This document shows positions 10,518 to 20,565 of a stretch of 64,000 nt of DNA, piece after piece. A program made the position numbers and the translations under genes. The stretch comes from Candidatus Burkholderia humilis (GTDB lineage: Bacteria; Pseudomonadota; Gammaproteobacteria; Burkholderiales; Burkholderiaceae), in contig LFMX01000022.1 in NCBI GenBank assembly GCA_001184405.1, positions 1-64,000 on the forward strand, given 5' to 3'. Positions within the stretch are counted from its first letter, which is position 1; every line of letters begins with the position of its first letter. The notes under the pieces were generated by a model. It was not told the origin of the DNA, did no database searches, and was given only the letters and a program-made list of their open reading frames with translations.

Positions 10518-12407
10518 ATGAAACCCGAATCCGCTTCGCGTCCGCGCATCTGGGCGGTCGGCATCAGCCGCCTGCGCGCTCTGTTCATGGATGTCGACAG
10601 CGAATACGTCGATCGCGCCGAACTCGATGTGATCGCGTCGGTTATGAAGACGCCGTCGCGCGCATCGAGTCCGGAAGCGTCGAGCGGCCCGATGTCGTTG
10701 TGGGCGGTGGATCGAACGGCGCGTATCTGAAGTCGCGCGTCTCGGTGCCGGTCGTGATCATCAGCCCGACCGGTTTCGACGTGATGCAGACGCTCACCAA
10801 GGCGCGACGCGAAGATGCCCGCATGGCGTTGGTCACGCACGGCGAGATGCCGCCGGAAATCCGCCGCTTTCTGTCGGCCTATGCGATCGACGTGGCTTGC
10901 GAGTCGTATCGCTCGGCGCAGGATGCGGAGAACCTCGTGCTCGATCTGCGTGATCGCGGTATCGATGTGGTCGTGGGGCCGGGGTTCGTCACGGACCTCG
11001 CGGCGCGCGCCGGCATGCAGTCGGTGTTTCTGTATTCGCGCACGTCCGTCGCGGTGGCGTTCGAGACCGCGCTGGAAGTCGCGCACGCGATGCGCCGCGA
11101 AGCGGGACGTCGTGCACGGCTCGACAATCGCTTCAGCATTTGCGCGATGGCGTGGTCGCCGTCGACGTTGAAGGAGGCATTGAAGTCATCAACCGGCGCT
11201 TGCTGACGGCGCTCGGTCTTGCGGATGGCGCGGGCATCGTCGGCCGTCCGTTGCTCGATGTCGCGCCCACGCTGAACAGCATCCTGCCCGCGGATGGCGA
11301 GGACGCCGTCGGTCATGTGCGCGGCGTGAGTTACGCGATTCATCGCGGACCACTCGGTGGCGACGGCGCATCCGGCGGCATGCTGTTCACGTTTCAGGAA
11401 TCGCGCGCCGTCGAGCGGCTGGACCGGACGCTGCGCTCGCGGCAGGGCACGCAGGAATTCGTCGCGCGGTATCGGCTTGAATCGATCGTCGGCGAATCCG
11501 AGACGATGCAACGCGTGAAAGCGCAAGTGCGCAAATACGCAAGCGCCGATGCGACGCTGCTGATTCTCGGCGAAAGCGGCACCGGCAAGGAAATGGTCGC
11601 GCAGAGCATGCATCAGATGAGCCGCCGCAAGGATTTTCCGTTCGTCGCGATCAACTGTGGCGCGTTTCCCGAGGCCTTGCTCGAGAGCGAACTGTTCGGC
11701 TATGAAGAGGGCGCGTTCACGGGCGCGCGCAAGGGCGGCAAGGCACGGCTGATCGAGGCGGCGCATCGCGGGACCTTGTTTCTCGATGAGATCGGCGAGA
11801 TGCCTTCGTCGTTGCAAAGCCGATTGTTGCGCGTGTTGCAGGAGCGCGAAGTCGTGCGTCTGGGTTCGACTGAACCGACGCGCGTGGATATTCGCGTGAT
11901 CGCGGCGACGCATCGCACGCTTGCCGAAGGCGTTGCGGATGGATCGTTTCGCGCCGACCTGTTCTATTCAGCATCGTGCTGCCGCCGCTGCGCGCACGTT
12001 CAGCCGACATTCTTCCCCTGGCGATGGAACTGCTCGCGGCGCGGCTTCCGAATCGCGATGCCATGAAGAAAGCGTTGACGCCGCTCGACGCTGCGTTGTC
12101 GGCGTATCGCTGGCCGGGGAACGTGCGAGAATTGCAGAACGTGATCGAGCGCGTGGCGGTGGAGATCGCGCACTTGCCGCTCAAGGGCAAGCTGACGCTC
12201 AAAGATTTCGAAGCGATCGCGCCCGAGGTTTGCAAGGCAGCGCACGACATGAACGCGAGCCGCAGTCTGCGGCAGTTGAGCCGTTCCGCTGAGTTCGACC
12301 GCGTGCGCGCAACCTTGAACGAATTCGGCGGTGATCGCGATGCCGCATGCAAGGCGCTCGGCATCAGCAAAACCACGCTATGGAGAAAGCTCAACGCAAA
12401 GCGCTAA
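10518..12407 (+). pseudogene. prpR: Sigma-54-dependent propionate regulator PrpR, frameshifted
   Basis: Fis-type activator of about 630 residues: PrpR_N sensor, AAA+ domain, HTH. All domains are recognisable, but three frame changes separate them. Near 10639 a lost G breaks the sensor (SGYEDAV becomes SVMKTP). Near 11140 the frame moves before RDGVVAVDVEGGIEVI. Near 11968 it moves again after FRADLFY. The AAA+ part shows ILGESGTGKEM (Walker A), GAFTGA (sigma-54 contact), GTLFLDEIGEM (Walker B) and the C-terminal HTH ACKALGISKTTLWRKL. It is divergent from prpB and ends 4 bases into the next convergent gene. Confidence 0.92.
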
Positions 12408-12764
12408 AGCTCCAGCAAAGCATCATTGATGCGCACGCTCGCCGAACATTCATCGGCATCGGGTTGCGCGGCAAAAGCCTGCTGCACACGCTGTATCAAA
12501 CGGTCCTGAATGATGCGGCGCTGTGCCGTATCGCAATCCGCATAGCGTGCGATCTGGTCCGAAGAAAAGAAGACATCGGCCGCGCAGCGCGCAGCGCGCA
12601 TCGAGCGAGGTATCGCGCGTCGATTGCGTGACCCATGAAACGCGCAGCACGATATCGTCGCCATCATAGATCGCGCTGACCGAAGGGCGCTTGCGCGCCT
12701 CAAACGCACGCGACAATGCGATCTGCAATTCTTCGATACGCTGTTCCTGGTCCGCGTAAGTCAT
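12404..12764 (-). pseudogene. DUF3022-like small protein, frameshifted
   Basis: N-terminal frame MTYADQEQRIEELQIALSRA continues to TRDTSLDARC. The matching C-terminal half (SSDQIARYADCDTAQRRIIQ to the end at 12404) is in another frame. The shift falls near 12590 in a GCGCA-rich repeat. The combined product of about 118 residues resembles the small DUF3022 proteins of Burkholderia (assignment from memory of the family, not searched). Function unknown. Confidence 0.6.
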
Positions 12765-12875
12765 GCGAGCTTCTCCGTTTTAGCGTCACGTCATGCGCAG
12801 CAATGTACGAACCCGCGCAACGGGTCTGCCGATTGCTGTCTGGGAAGGACACGTTCTCATCGAAAGGAGAACCGC

Positions 12876-13010
12876 ATGAACAAGCCCGTTCCGCACGCGA
12901 CCGCCGATGACATGGACGAACCGACAGACGACACGCAACAGACCGATCTCGACGCGCAGGAAAAGAGCAAGCACGAACGCAGTGAAAACGAGTTGCCGTC
13001 GTCGCAGTAA
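12876..13010 (+). CDS. Small acidic hydrophilic protein
   Basis: 44-residue frame MNKPVPHATADDMDEPTDDT to ENELPSSQ, with AAGGAG six bases before the start. Very rich in Asp, Glu, Gln and Ser, with no hydrophobic core, so probably disordered. No family recognised. The strong ribosome site is the main support. Confidence 0.5.
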   Translation: MNKPVPHATADDMDEPTDDTQQTDLDAQEKSKHERSENELPSSQ

Positions 13011-13069
13011 AAGAATCCCGTTCCGCCAGATTCGACCCGTAAATAAGGGCCTTTTCCGGGTTTTCCACG

Positions 13070-13342
13070 ATGTGGTCCTATGCGCTCGCCGCCTTGTTTT
13101 CAGCGATGCTCGTGTGTTACGTCCACTATGAGATTCCGCAGTTCACACTCGGCTTTGCGAAGTGCGAAACGGCGCACGGCCTGTTGATCGTCGTGGGCCT
13201 CGTCTTCGGCGCCGTGTGCGCGATGGTGCCGGATCTGCCCGTGCCGCGATGGCTTGCCTTCGCGGCCGGGCTGGGCATCGTTCACGTTCCGGCCGGCGCG
13301 ATCTTGCTCATCAAGCGCATGCGCGGATCTGGGATGTCCTGA
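13070..13342 (+). CDS. Small membrane protein
   Basis: 90 residues with three likely membrane segments: ALAALFSAMLVCYVHY at the N-terminus, GLLIVVGLVFGAVCAMV in the middle and LAFAAGLGIVHVPAGAILL near the end, with a basic tail KRMRG. No catalytic motif. The 3' end overlaps the convergent HPF-like gene by about 60 bases. Unrecognised family. Confidence 0.55.
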   Translation: MWSYALAALFSAMLVCYVHYEIPQFTLGFAKCETAHGLLIVVGLVFGAVCAMVPDLPVPRWLAFAAGLGIVHVPAGAILLIKRMRGSGMS

Positions 13343-13695
13343 AGCGTGGGCTCAGGTATGAGCTTCCATGCCAGCGTTCTCGCCCGCACCCGGCGCGGTT
13401 GCGCATGTTCACGTTTACGTACGAGCGTGCGCACGGCGCGAGCCAGCGCAAGGTCGATCGCGCCACGCCAGTCGCGCGCAATCGACCTTGCAACAACCGT
13501 TCTCTCGCGATTCACCTGCACCTCGACCTGACAACGTTTGTCCAGTCCGCCGCGCGGTCCGTTGATATCGGACAGGCTCACGGTCGCCTTGGAAATGAGC
13601 CATGCGAGACGGCGAAACATGAATTCGCTACGAGCCTTGGCGAGCTCGTGCATCGCAATGGCTTCGGGATCGCGGGACTTGAACAGGATTCTCAT
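13282..13695 (-). CDS. HPF/RaiA-like ribosome-associated protein
   Basis: The start at 13695 (MRILFKSRDPEAIAMHEL) has GGAGG seven bases upstream. The sequence has the S30EA/HPF pattern: a start strand, then VSLSDINGPRGGLDKRCQVE and a VARSIARDWRGAIDLALARA helix. Such proteins bind the 30S subunit and modulate ribosome hibernation. The frame runs about 20 residues past the usual end, into the oppositely oriented membrane-protein gene, so the tail may be an extension after loss of the original stop. Confidence 0.65.
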   Translation of the reverse strand: MRILFKSRDPEAIAMHELAKARSEFMFRRLAWLISKATVSLSDINGPRGGLDKRCQVEVQVNRERTVVARSIARDWRGAIDLALARAVRTLVRKREHAQPRRVRARTLAWKLIPEPTLQDIPDPRMRLMSKIAPAGT

Positions 13696-13804
13696 GAACG
13701 CCTCCTTGGTGAACATGAGTCCAGCGTAAGGCGTTCACGCACGGTGAAAAAGCAGATCAAACAGAAGCCGAAGTTCGAAAAAACCGAAGTGTTTTTTTAA
13801 GGGG

Positions 13805-14634
13805 TCAAGCGCTCGCACCGGCAAGCACCTGCTGCGTCAACGGATGATGCCGGCCGCGCCTCGACACGATCGCGTGAATCTCTTCCTTTACGTCGGGCGA
13901 ACTGCCGAGCTTGCGCAAGCCGCGCAAGAGCGGTGCATCGCCTGCGCCGAATTCCGCGAGCGGAAACACGCCGAGGCCGCGCGCACCGAACACGGCCATC
14001 AGCGCGCTGTCTTCGAATTCCCCGACGATATTCGGCCTGATGTTTTGCGTCTCCAGCCATCGATCCAGGCGCGAGCGCAAGGACGAATGCCCCGTCGGCA
14101 ACAGCACGGGCAGCGTGTTCAGACAATCGGGAAAGTGATCGACGGCGCTCTTGCGCACGAGCGATACCGGCCCGTACCAATCAACCGGCGAGGCAATCAG
14201 ACGCTCGCTCGTCAGACGAAGATTCTGGTTGTGCGGCGCAGGCTGACTCGCTAGCACGAGATCGAGCTTATGCAAGGCGAGTTCGCTGAGCAGCTCGTCG
14301 GTTTCGCCTTCATGGCATAGCAGCCGCAAGGAAGGATCGCCGATCACGGGTTCGAGCAGCGCATGCGCCGCGAGTTTGGAAATGCCATCGGACAAGCCGA
14401 CGGGGAGCCGGGCCTGGGTGCCGCTCGCGGCTTCGCGCACTTCATCCTGACCGGCTTCGGTCATGGTGACGCCCCACGCCCCGAAGGCTTCAACAACTGA
14501 TGCCCGAGCGATTTCTCCAGTTCACGCACCTGCGCGCTGATGGTCTGGGCCATATCCAGCCGTTCCGCCGCGCGGGCGAAGCCGCCTTCCTTCACGACGA
14601 CCCAGAAATAGTGCAGGTGACGATAGTTGAGCAT
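13805..14634 (-). pseudogene. NhaR-like LysR-family regulator, frameshifted
   Basis: Starts [18 protein letters not shown] with a LysR HTH ([20 protein letters not shown]), which matches NhaR-type regulators. An extra G in a GGGG run near 14472 shifts the frame after LKPSGRG. The effector domain (MTEAGQDEVREAASGTQARL, GLSDGISKLAAHALLEPVIG) continues in another frame to 13805. It lies next to the broken terC gene, which is divergent. Confidence 0.85.
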
Positions 14635-14757
14635 TGCATCCGTCCGGAGTGGAATTTATCGGTTCGGAAAAGCCAAACCTTCCGTTCGATTATCGCTTAT
14701 TTTCCGACTGACCATTCTGGCGATGATCGGGTCCTACGAAAACAATCCAACCCGCTT

Positions 14758-15520
14758 ATGGAATATCTCCTTTCGCTTGCCGCCGATCCCGCCGCCTGGG
14801 CCGCACTCATCACGCTGATCGTGATGGAGGTCGTGCTGGGCATCGACAACCTCGTCTTTATTTCCATTCTCAGTAACAAGCTGCCGCGCGAACAACGCGC
14901 GCGCAGCGCATCGGCATCATGCTTGCGCTCGTGATGCGTCTTACTTTGCTCGGTACGATCGCGTGGATTATGCGTCTGACGCAGCCGGTATTCGAAATCT
15001 TCGATCACGCGTTCTCGTGGCGAGATTTGATTTTGCTTGCAGGCGGCCTCTTTCTGGTGTGGAAGGCGACCAAGGAAATGCATCTCACGTGCGCAAGGAC
15101 GTGCATGAATCCGGTCCTGTTTCGGCTGTGGACAGCATGACGGCGTTTGCCGCGATCGGTCAGATTCTGGTGCTCGATCTCGTGTTCTCGGTGGACAGCA
15201 TCATCACGGCGGTCGGCATGACCGAGCATTTGCCGATCATGTTTATCGCGGTCATCTTCGCCGTCGCCACCATGCTGTTTGCTGCGCAACCGTTGTCGCA
15301 TTTCATCGAACAGAATCCGACGGTCGTGACGCTGGCGTTCAGCTTCCTTCTGGTGATTGCGATGACGCTGATCGCGGAGGGCTTCGGCACTCACGTACCC
15401 AAGGGCTACATCTACGCGGCAATGGGCTTTGCGGGCTTCGTCGAAGCGTTGAATCTGATGTCGCGACGCGCGAAGGTCAAACGTGAGCCCGAGAGCGTGC
15501 GCCGTCTGTCGAGTCGATAA
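14758..15520 (+). pseudogene. TerC-family membrane protein, frameshifted
   Basis: About 250-residue TerC/Alx-type integral membrane protein (metal homeostasis). The N-terminal [19 protein letters not shown] and [16 protein letters not shown] signature (here [16 protein letters not shown]) are present, as is the second signature [16 protein letters not shown]. Frame changes near 14900 (after LPREQRA) and near 15092 (after KEMH) split it over three frames. C-terminal helices reach ALNLMSRR and the stop at 15520. Confidence 0.9.
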
Positions 15521-15579
15521 GAAGCGTGCATAAACGGTCGACAACGCACCTGAACGTTTGCGCGCATGATCGAGCGTTG

Positions 15580-15609
15580 CGAGTGTGCGTCAGGCATCAC
15601 GCACACTCG
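15580..15609 (+). terminator. Hairpin downstream of terC
   Basis: Perfect 11-bp arms CGAGTGTGCGT and ACGCACACTCG with an 8-base loop, 60 bases after the terC stop. A T run (CTTTTTTTAG) occurs only about 25 bases later, so terminator function is plausible but not certain. The rest of 15521-15747 holds nothing else I can support. Confidence 0.45.
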
Positions 15610-15747
15610 ATCCACATTCGTTTTACCCGCTTTTTTTAGGGCTTCTCAACGGTTATACGATGTCGCGAGCGTTCCATCGAATCAAGAGCATGCCTATCTC
15701 GCTCGCGCTCGTTACCGGGCTTTCCCTTTGTTTATACGTCGTACAGG

Positions 15748-16650
15748 ATGACGAAGCACACGCTTCGATTCACCGTCGAAACCGTTTGCGTCAGGAGCGG
15801 GCGCATGAGTCCGTCCGCTCAAGCGCACTGGACAGTCACGCCGCCCAGCATTGCGTGCATGCGGGACGATCCTTACATCGACTGGGCCGAGGCCACGCAG
15901 TATCGCGATCTTGCGAGCGTAACGAAAGGGCGCATTCCGGTCGCCATCGAACTCAAAGCAAATGGGTTGAGCGCGCAGGCGCTCGCGCGGCGCATCGACG
16001 CAAACAGCTGGCATGAGTGGATCTGGATGCCGGCGTTTTATCGCGATGCATCGGATGTGCTCGCATCGACTCGGTTTTGCACGGCGCATGTGACGCGCGA
16101 ATTTTTCACGCGAATCGGCATGAATTTGGCGAGTGATGTCGAGCGCTTTACGCTTGCCATGCCATTTGTCGGCGGTAATAAGATCGAAAGGAACGCATTG
16201 CGCACGGATCATTCGCCTTTGCAGACGGCGCAGCATCGTCGAAGAAGCGGCAATGTCATCGTGGGCGTGTGTGAAGAAGGCATCACGTCGACGCATCGCC
16301 GCTTCTTCGACGATGCGTCCGGCACGAGTACGCGCTTTCAATCGTTCTGGAATCAGGATGACCGATACAACACGGCATCGGGACTCGGCTATGGCAGCGA
16401 ATACATCAAGCCGACGATCGATTCGATGCTGCAAAACAGGCACTGCACGAAGGGCGGCGAAGAAGAAGGCGTGTATCGGCTCGCGGATCATGCGGATGTG
16501 ACGCGCTCGCATCATGAAGGCGACAGTGCGTTACATCATTCATCGTGCGCAGGACGTGGACGGCCTCGCATGTCATGCGCTCATCAACTTGAACTACGTG
16601 ACAATTGCAGGACCATGCGATGGCAGTTCGTTGATCGAAAGCGCAATCGA
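15748..16650 (+). pseudogene. S8-family (subtilisin-like) peptidase, 3' end deleted
   Basis: Remnant of a large serine peptidase. After an N-terminal region starting MTKHTLRFTVETVCV, the segment NVIVGVCEEGITSTHRRFFD corresponds to the catalytic Asp region of subtilases, with Asp replaced (VIDEG expected, VCEEG found). TRFQSFWNQDD and GLGYGSEYIKP follow as in these proteins. A frame change near 16510 precedes a further family-like block, VRYIIHRAQDVDGLACHALI and AGPCDGSSLIESAID. Sequence then stops abruptly at about 16650, where the opposite-strand antiporter begins. The catalytic Ser region is gone. Confidence 0.7.
16233..16316. repeat. 19-bp perfect inverted repeat inside the subtilase remnant
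   Basis: GCATCGTCGAAGAAGCGGC at 16233-16251 recurs as its exact reverse complement at 16298-16316, separated by 46 bases. The downstream arm encodes the conserved HRRFFDDA part of the peptidase; the upstream arm encodes HRRRSG. It may have arisen by template switching. Confidence 0.75.
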
Positions 16651-16651
16651 T

Positions 16652-17282
16652 GGTGATGACGAGATAATCGTCCTCCAGCGCGCGCATGATCCACACGGCA
16701 ATAAAGCCCGCGATGATGCCCACAGCCACGCCGCCCAGCGCGAGCAACGCGAAGCGGCGCGCTGAATACGCCGCTTAATGCAGCCGCGACCGCGAAGCGA
16801 AACAGCACGAGACCGGCGGCATCGTTGAGCAGGCTTTCGCCTTCGAGCAGCACCATCAAACGACGCGGCAAGGCCACGCGTTCGAGCACGGCTTCCGCGG
16901 CCACGGCATCGGGCGGAGACACGACGGCGCCGAACGCAAAGCACGCGGCCCACGGCAATTCAGGCACGACGAGATGCCCCACGGCGAACATGGTGAACGC
17001 GACCGCGCCGATCGCGAGCAACAGAATGCCGCTTAGATTGCGCTTGAAATCGTCCCATACGAAGAAGTACGCGCCGTACATCAGAAGCGGCGGCAGGAAC
17101 ACGACGAACACGAGTTCCGGATCGAGCTCGAAATGCGGCAGGCCCGGAACGAAGGCCATCGCGACACCGCCGACGAGCAATGCGGCCGCGGGCGGCAGGC
17201 GCACGCGCTTGGCGAGCACTTCTAACGCGATGATCGCAATGAGCGAGACGAGCATCAGGTTGAATGCCGCAATGGCGTGCAT
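16652..17282 (-). pseudogene. Na+/H+ antiporter (CPA1), N-terminal fragment, frameshifted
   Basis: Starts MHAIAAFNLMLVSLIAIIAL and has the hydrophobic segments of a CPA1 antiporter. It includes the ion-binding-type motif AFGAVVSPPDAVAAEAVLER and LLEGESLLNDAAGLVLFRF. A frame change near 16750 follows SGVFSAP; the next helices (LALGGVAVGIIAGFIAVWI, ALEDDYLVITI) are in another frame. The gene ends at about 16652, where the subtilase fragment on the other strand begins, so well over half of the usual ~500-residue protein is gone. Confidence 0.85.
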
Positions 17283-17416
17283 CGAATTCTCCTTCGAGAT
17301 GTTTTTTTATGGGGAAATGCGGGGCATCGGACGTTCGTCATACAGGGCGTGCTGCTAACATCACAACGAGGCGCCGGGTGCAACGAGCCGGCTCATGGTA
17401 TCCGATTAGAGTGAAA

Positions 17417-17638
17417 ATGAGACGAAAGTCCTCAGGCGTGGCAGTGGTGGCCATTTTGGTCGGGGTCGCGGTCGCGGCGGTGGTGTATATCGCGAGCTTC
17501 GGCAAGTCGCGGCATGCGGATGCGGGACCTGTCCCGGGGCAGGCCGTTGCGGAGAATTCGATTGCGAGCGATGCAGCGTTTGCATTGGCCCCGCAACAGG
17601 CTGCATCGGAAGCAAGCGAACACACAGCGGCATGCTGA
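17417..17638 (+). CDS. Small single-span membrane protein
   Basis: 73 residues from ATG at 17417: MRRKSSGVAVVAILVGVAVA gives a basic N-terminus and one membrane segment up to VVYIASF, then a periplasmic-looking Ala/Ser/Glu tail ending HTAAC. No known domain. No clear ribosome site, so support is moderate. Confidence 0.4.
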   Translation: MRRKSSGVAVVAILVGVAVAAVVYIASFGKSRHADAGPVPGQAVAENSIASDAAFALAPQQAASEASEHTAAC

Positions 17639-17733
17639 GGCGCACGTCGACGTTTTGTTCTGCCGATTACAGTCGACACGAATGTGACTTGCTCTGCCTG
17701 ACGCATTGACCACTGCATCAGAAGCACATTGAA

Positions 17734-19262
17734 ATGGGTCACGCCTGTCAACACTTGCCGCCGCCCGCGCTCCCCGTCGATGCGCGCGGCATGATCGGCA
17801 ACATGAAGACGTCCGCGCTCGTCTCTTTGCGCGGCGCGATCGACTTCATGTGTTATCCGCGCATCGATTCGCCCACGCTCTTTGCCGCGTTGCTCGATGG
17901 CGAGCGAGGCGGTTCTTTCGGCATCACGCCGCGTGCGTCGAATGCCAACGTCAAGCAGATGTATCTGCCCGAAACGAATGTGCTGCTCACGCGCTTTATG
18001 ACGGGCGATGGCGTCTGCGAACTGCTTGATCTCATGCCGGTGCCTTCGAGCGATGCGCGCGTAGACGAGGTGCCCAATTGCGTGATGCGCATCGTGCGCC
18101 TGATCTTTGGACACATGACGCTCGACGTGCAGTGCGATCCGCGCTTTGACTATGCGCGCGTCGAGCATCAGACACCGCCTGTGCAACTGCTTTCGAATGC
18201 ACCGCTTTCGATCGATGCAAACGTCGCACGCGCGACGCTCGAATTGAAGGAGGGCGATTCAGTGTGCTTTGCGTTCGGTGCATCGGATGCGCTGCATAAG
18301 CTGAAAAATAATTTCGATGACTTCTTGCACGAGACCATCGATTACTGGAAGGCGTGGTCATCGCACTCGACGTATCGCGGGCGTTATCGCGAAGTGATGC
18401 TGCGTTCCGCGCTGACGCTCAAACTCTTGAGCTCCGACGAATTCGGCGCAATCGTCGCGGCGCCGACCTTTGGCTTGTCTGAAGCGCAAGACGGATCGCA
18501 CCGCTAGGATTATCGCTTTACGTGGATACGCGATGCCGCATTTTCCGTGTATGCGCTCTTGCGTTTAGGCTACACAGGCGAAGCCGAGCGCTTCATGAAA
18601 TGGATCGCCGCACGCCGCCGCGATTGCAGCTCGAACGGTTCCTTGCGCGTGATGTATGCCGTCGATGGCGAAGACGCGCTCGAAGAGGCCACGCTCGATA
18701 GTCTGGCCAGTGAAGTGCCGGGACAGGTTCGCGTCGGCAATGAAGCGCGCGATCAGACGCAGCTCGATGTCTATGGCGCGTTGCTTGACTCGCTTTATCT
18801 CTACAATAAGTATGGGCAAGCCATTTCCTATGAAGGCTGGCGTCATGTGACACGCACGGTCGATTATGTCGTCGAACATTGGCGCGAAGCGGATCACGGC
18901 ATATGGGAATTTCGCAATAGCACGCGCCCGTTGCTGCATTCGCGCTTGATGTGCTGGGTCACGGTGGATCGCGCGTTGAGGCTCGCAGAACGCTCGTACG
19001 TTTTGTCGGCCCGAAGGATCCGCGCTGGATCGGCACGCTTGATGCAATCGGTCGCGAATTGCGCGTGGATCCGCTGATTTTTCGCTATACGCGCGGCTCG
19101 ACGCTGGATGGCTTGCCCGGGCGTCGAAGGCGGGTTCTCTGCGTGCTCGTTCTGGTATGCGGAGGCGCTGGCGCGTTCGGGACGTGTCGACGAAGGCCGG
19201 CTCGTGTTTGAAAAGATGCTGGCTTATGCAAATCACGTGGGGCTTTTCTCTGAGGAGGTAAG
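17734..19262 (+). pseudogene. GH15 family glycosidase (glucoamylase-like), broken
   Basis: The intracellular GH15 family has about 600 residues. Visible: the N-domain MIGNMKTSALVSLRGAIDFM and YPRIDSPTLFAALLDGERGG, then the (alpha/alpha)6 domain DYRFTWIRDAAFSVYALLRL. An in-frame TAG at 18505-18507 replaces the Trp of the usual NWDYR. Frame changes follow near 18985 (before FVGPKDPRWIGTLDAIG) and near 19115 (before GVEGGFSACSFWYAEALARS). The frame ends after YANHVGLFSEE; the expected C-terminal ~40 residues are missing. Probable role: oligosaccharide or trehalose hydrolysis. Confidence 0.85.
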
Positions 19263-19575
19263 GCTTGCTTTGGATGCGTCATTTCCATTTGGCTGCGTTT
19301 TTAAAATGTTCGCTAATAAATATTATGTAAAATATATGAAGAGAATCTCGTTCGCTTCATCACTGCACATCCAACTTTCTCGCGCGGGATGTCCCATAAT
19401 TCACGGCGTAGGTTTGCAAGCCGTCATTTGCCGGTCCGTTCTAGGTCAAGTCCGGCCGCCAGCTGCCGTAATTAGGTTCTGGCGAGCTGTCTGGTTCGAT
19501 CGACACGGAGCGTGACAGCCTCGCGAAAAACCAAGAGCAAAAAACGAGAAACACACAAAAGCGAAAGGCTGCAGA
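19263..19575. other. Gene-free AT-rich interval
   Basis: No supported coding sequence. About 19290-19350 is strikingly AT-rich compared with the rest of the window, with AATAAATATTATGTAAAATA-type sequence. It separates the truncated GH15 gene from the three-gene cassette and probably holds that cassette's promoter. Confidence 0.6.
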
Positions 19576-20277
19576 ATGGATTTGCTGGAAGGAATGGAGG
19601 CGCTTGGTCAGGCTTTCGCCGCCCTGGACCCCCACCCGAGCGGCGTCGGGGTATCTCGAATTTAAGCGCAAGTTCGCACGCGCATCAGTCACCACCGTCG
19701 CCATATACGGCGACGGCGCCTGCGCAAACCCAATCGAAATCGCGTTCAATATCGAGGCGATCGCATCGGCGGTCAATCACGATGCGACGCAACTTCGAAC
19801 ATGGGTCGAAATCTGCCGGGCAGCAACCGGCCGTGCCGTGCATGAAGACCCGCGCGATGGTTATGCACGCGTCAGAATCGGGTCGAAGTACGAACTGACC
19901 GCGCTCATTGCGTCGTGGCACGATTTGACGGCGCCCGCGCAAACCGCAGCACCGTGTCTTGCGTGTGCCGCCACGGGCAGTTTCGTCGCCGGTCCGTTCT
20001 ATATCGAAGGAGATGGCTCGAAGACTTTCTTCGCTCCGGTACTGAAACGTCCGAGGGGATATCAGGTCGGAAAGAAAGGTGAAGAACGCTTTATCCCGGA
20101 CTATTGGGAAGCGCTTGCCTATCTTAAGGGCATGACTTCGCCCGCGTTTCGTCGCCCGAATGAGAACGGCAACCCGGGATCGTGACCTGTCAGCCGGGCG
20201 ACGCCGAAGACGTCAGCCTGAGGTATCTGCAGGATCAACGCGCGCGGACTGAGGCAACGGGAGGCGACCGTGACTGA
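19576..20277 (+). pseudogene. Unrecognised two-part protein, cassette gene 1, frameshifted
   Basis: Starts MDLLEGMEALGQAFAALDPH. An extra G in a GGGG run near 19650 moves coding sense to the frame carrying YLEFKRKFARASVTTVAIYG, continuing through IGSKYELTALIASWHDLTAP and FYIEGDGSKTFFAPVLKRPR. A second shift near 20179 is needed to reach IVTCQPGDAEDVSLRYLQDQ and the stop at 20277. The combined product would be about 232 residues. Its C-terminal ~90 residues are clearly homologous to the next gene. No known domain recognised. Confidence 0.6.
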
Positions 20278-20565
20278 CGGCTTCGTGAGAGTCCCTTTTT
20301 ACGTCGAAATAGCGACATGAAGACGTTCTTCCTGCCCGACTGCCGCATGTCCGCCGGTTACGAAATCGGCGCGCGCGGGAAAGGCAAGGAACGCGGTATC
20401 GAAAGTTACTGGACTGCGCTCGACATGTTGATGGCAATGGCGCAACCGCGCTTCAGGCGGCGCAACGCGCAAGGCAAATTTGGCACTGTGACGTGCCAGC
20501 CGGGCGATGTCGAAGACGTGAGCCGCAGCTTTATCGAACTAGAGCGTGCAAAGCATGGCGGTTGA
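20271..20565 (+). pseudogene. Unrecognised protein, cassette gene 2, paralogue of gene 1 C-terminus
   Basis: Probable GTG start at 20271 overlaps the stop of gene 1 (GTGACTGA). It reads MTDGFVRVPFYVEIAT and then stops; a one-base shift near 20318 joins it to MKTFFLPDCRMSAGYEIGAR, IESYWTALDMLMAMAQPRFR and TVTCQPGDVEDVSRSFIELE. The motifs PFYxE, KTFF, GYxxG, YWxAL, FRRxN and VTCQPGDxEDVS are shared with gene 1. Internal initiation at the ATG of 20317 would give an intact 82-residue product. Function unknown. Confidence 0.6.

Noticed and set aside
19430-19520. Possible tRNA (GGTTCGATC-like T-loop)
   Set aside because: No acceptor, D or anticodon stems can be formed around it.
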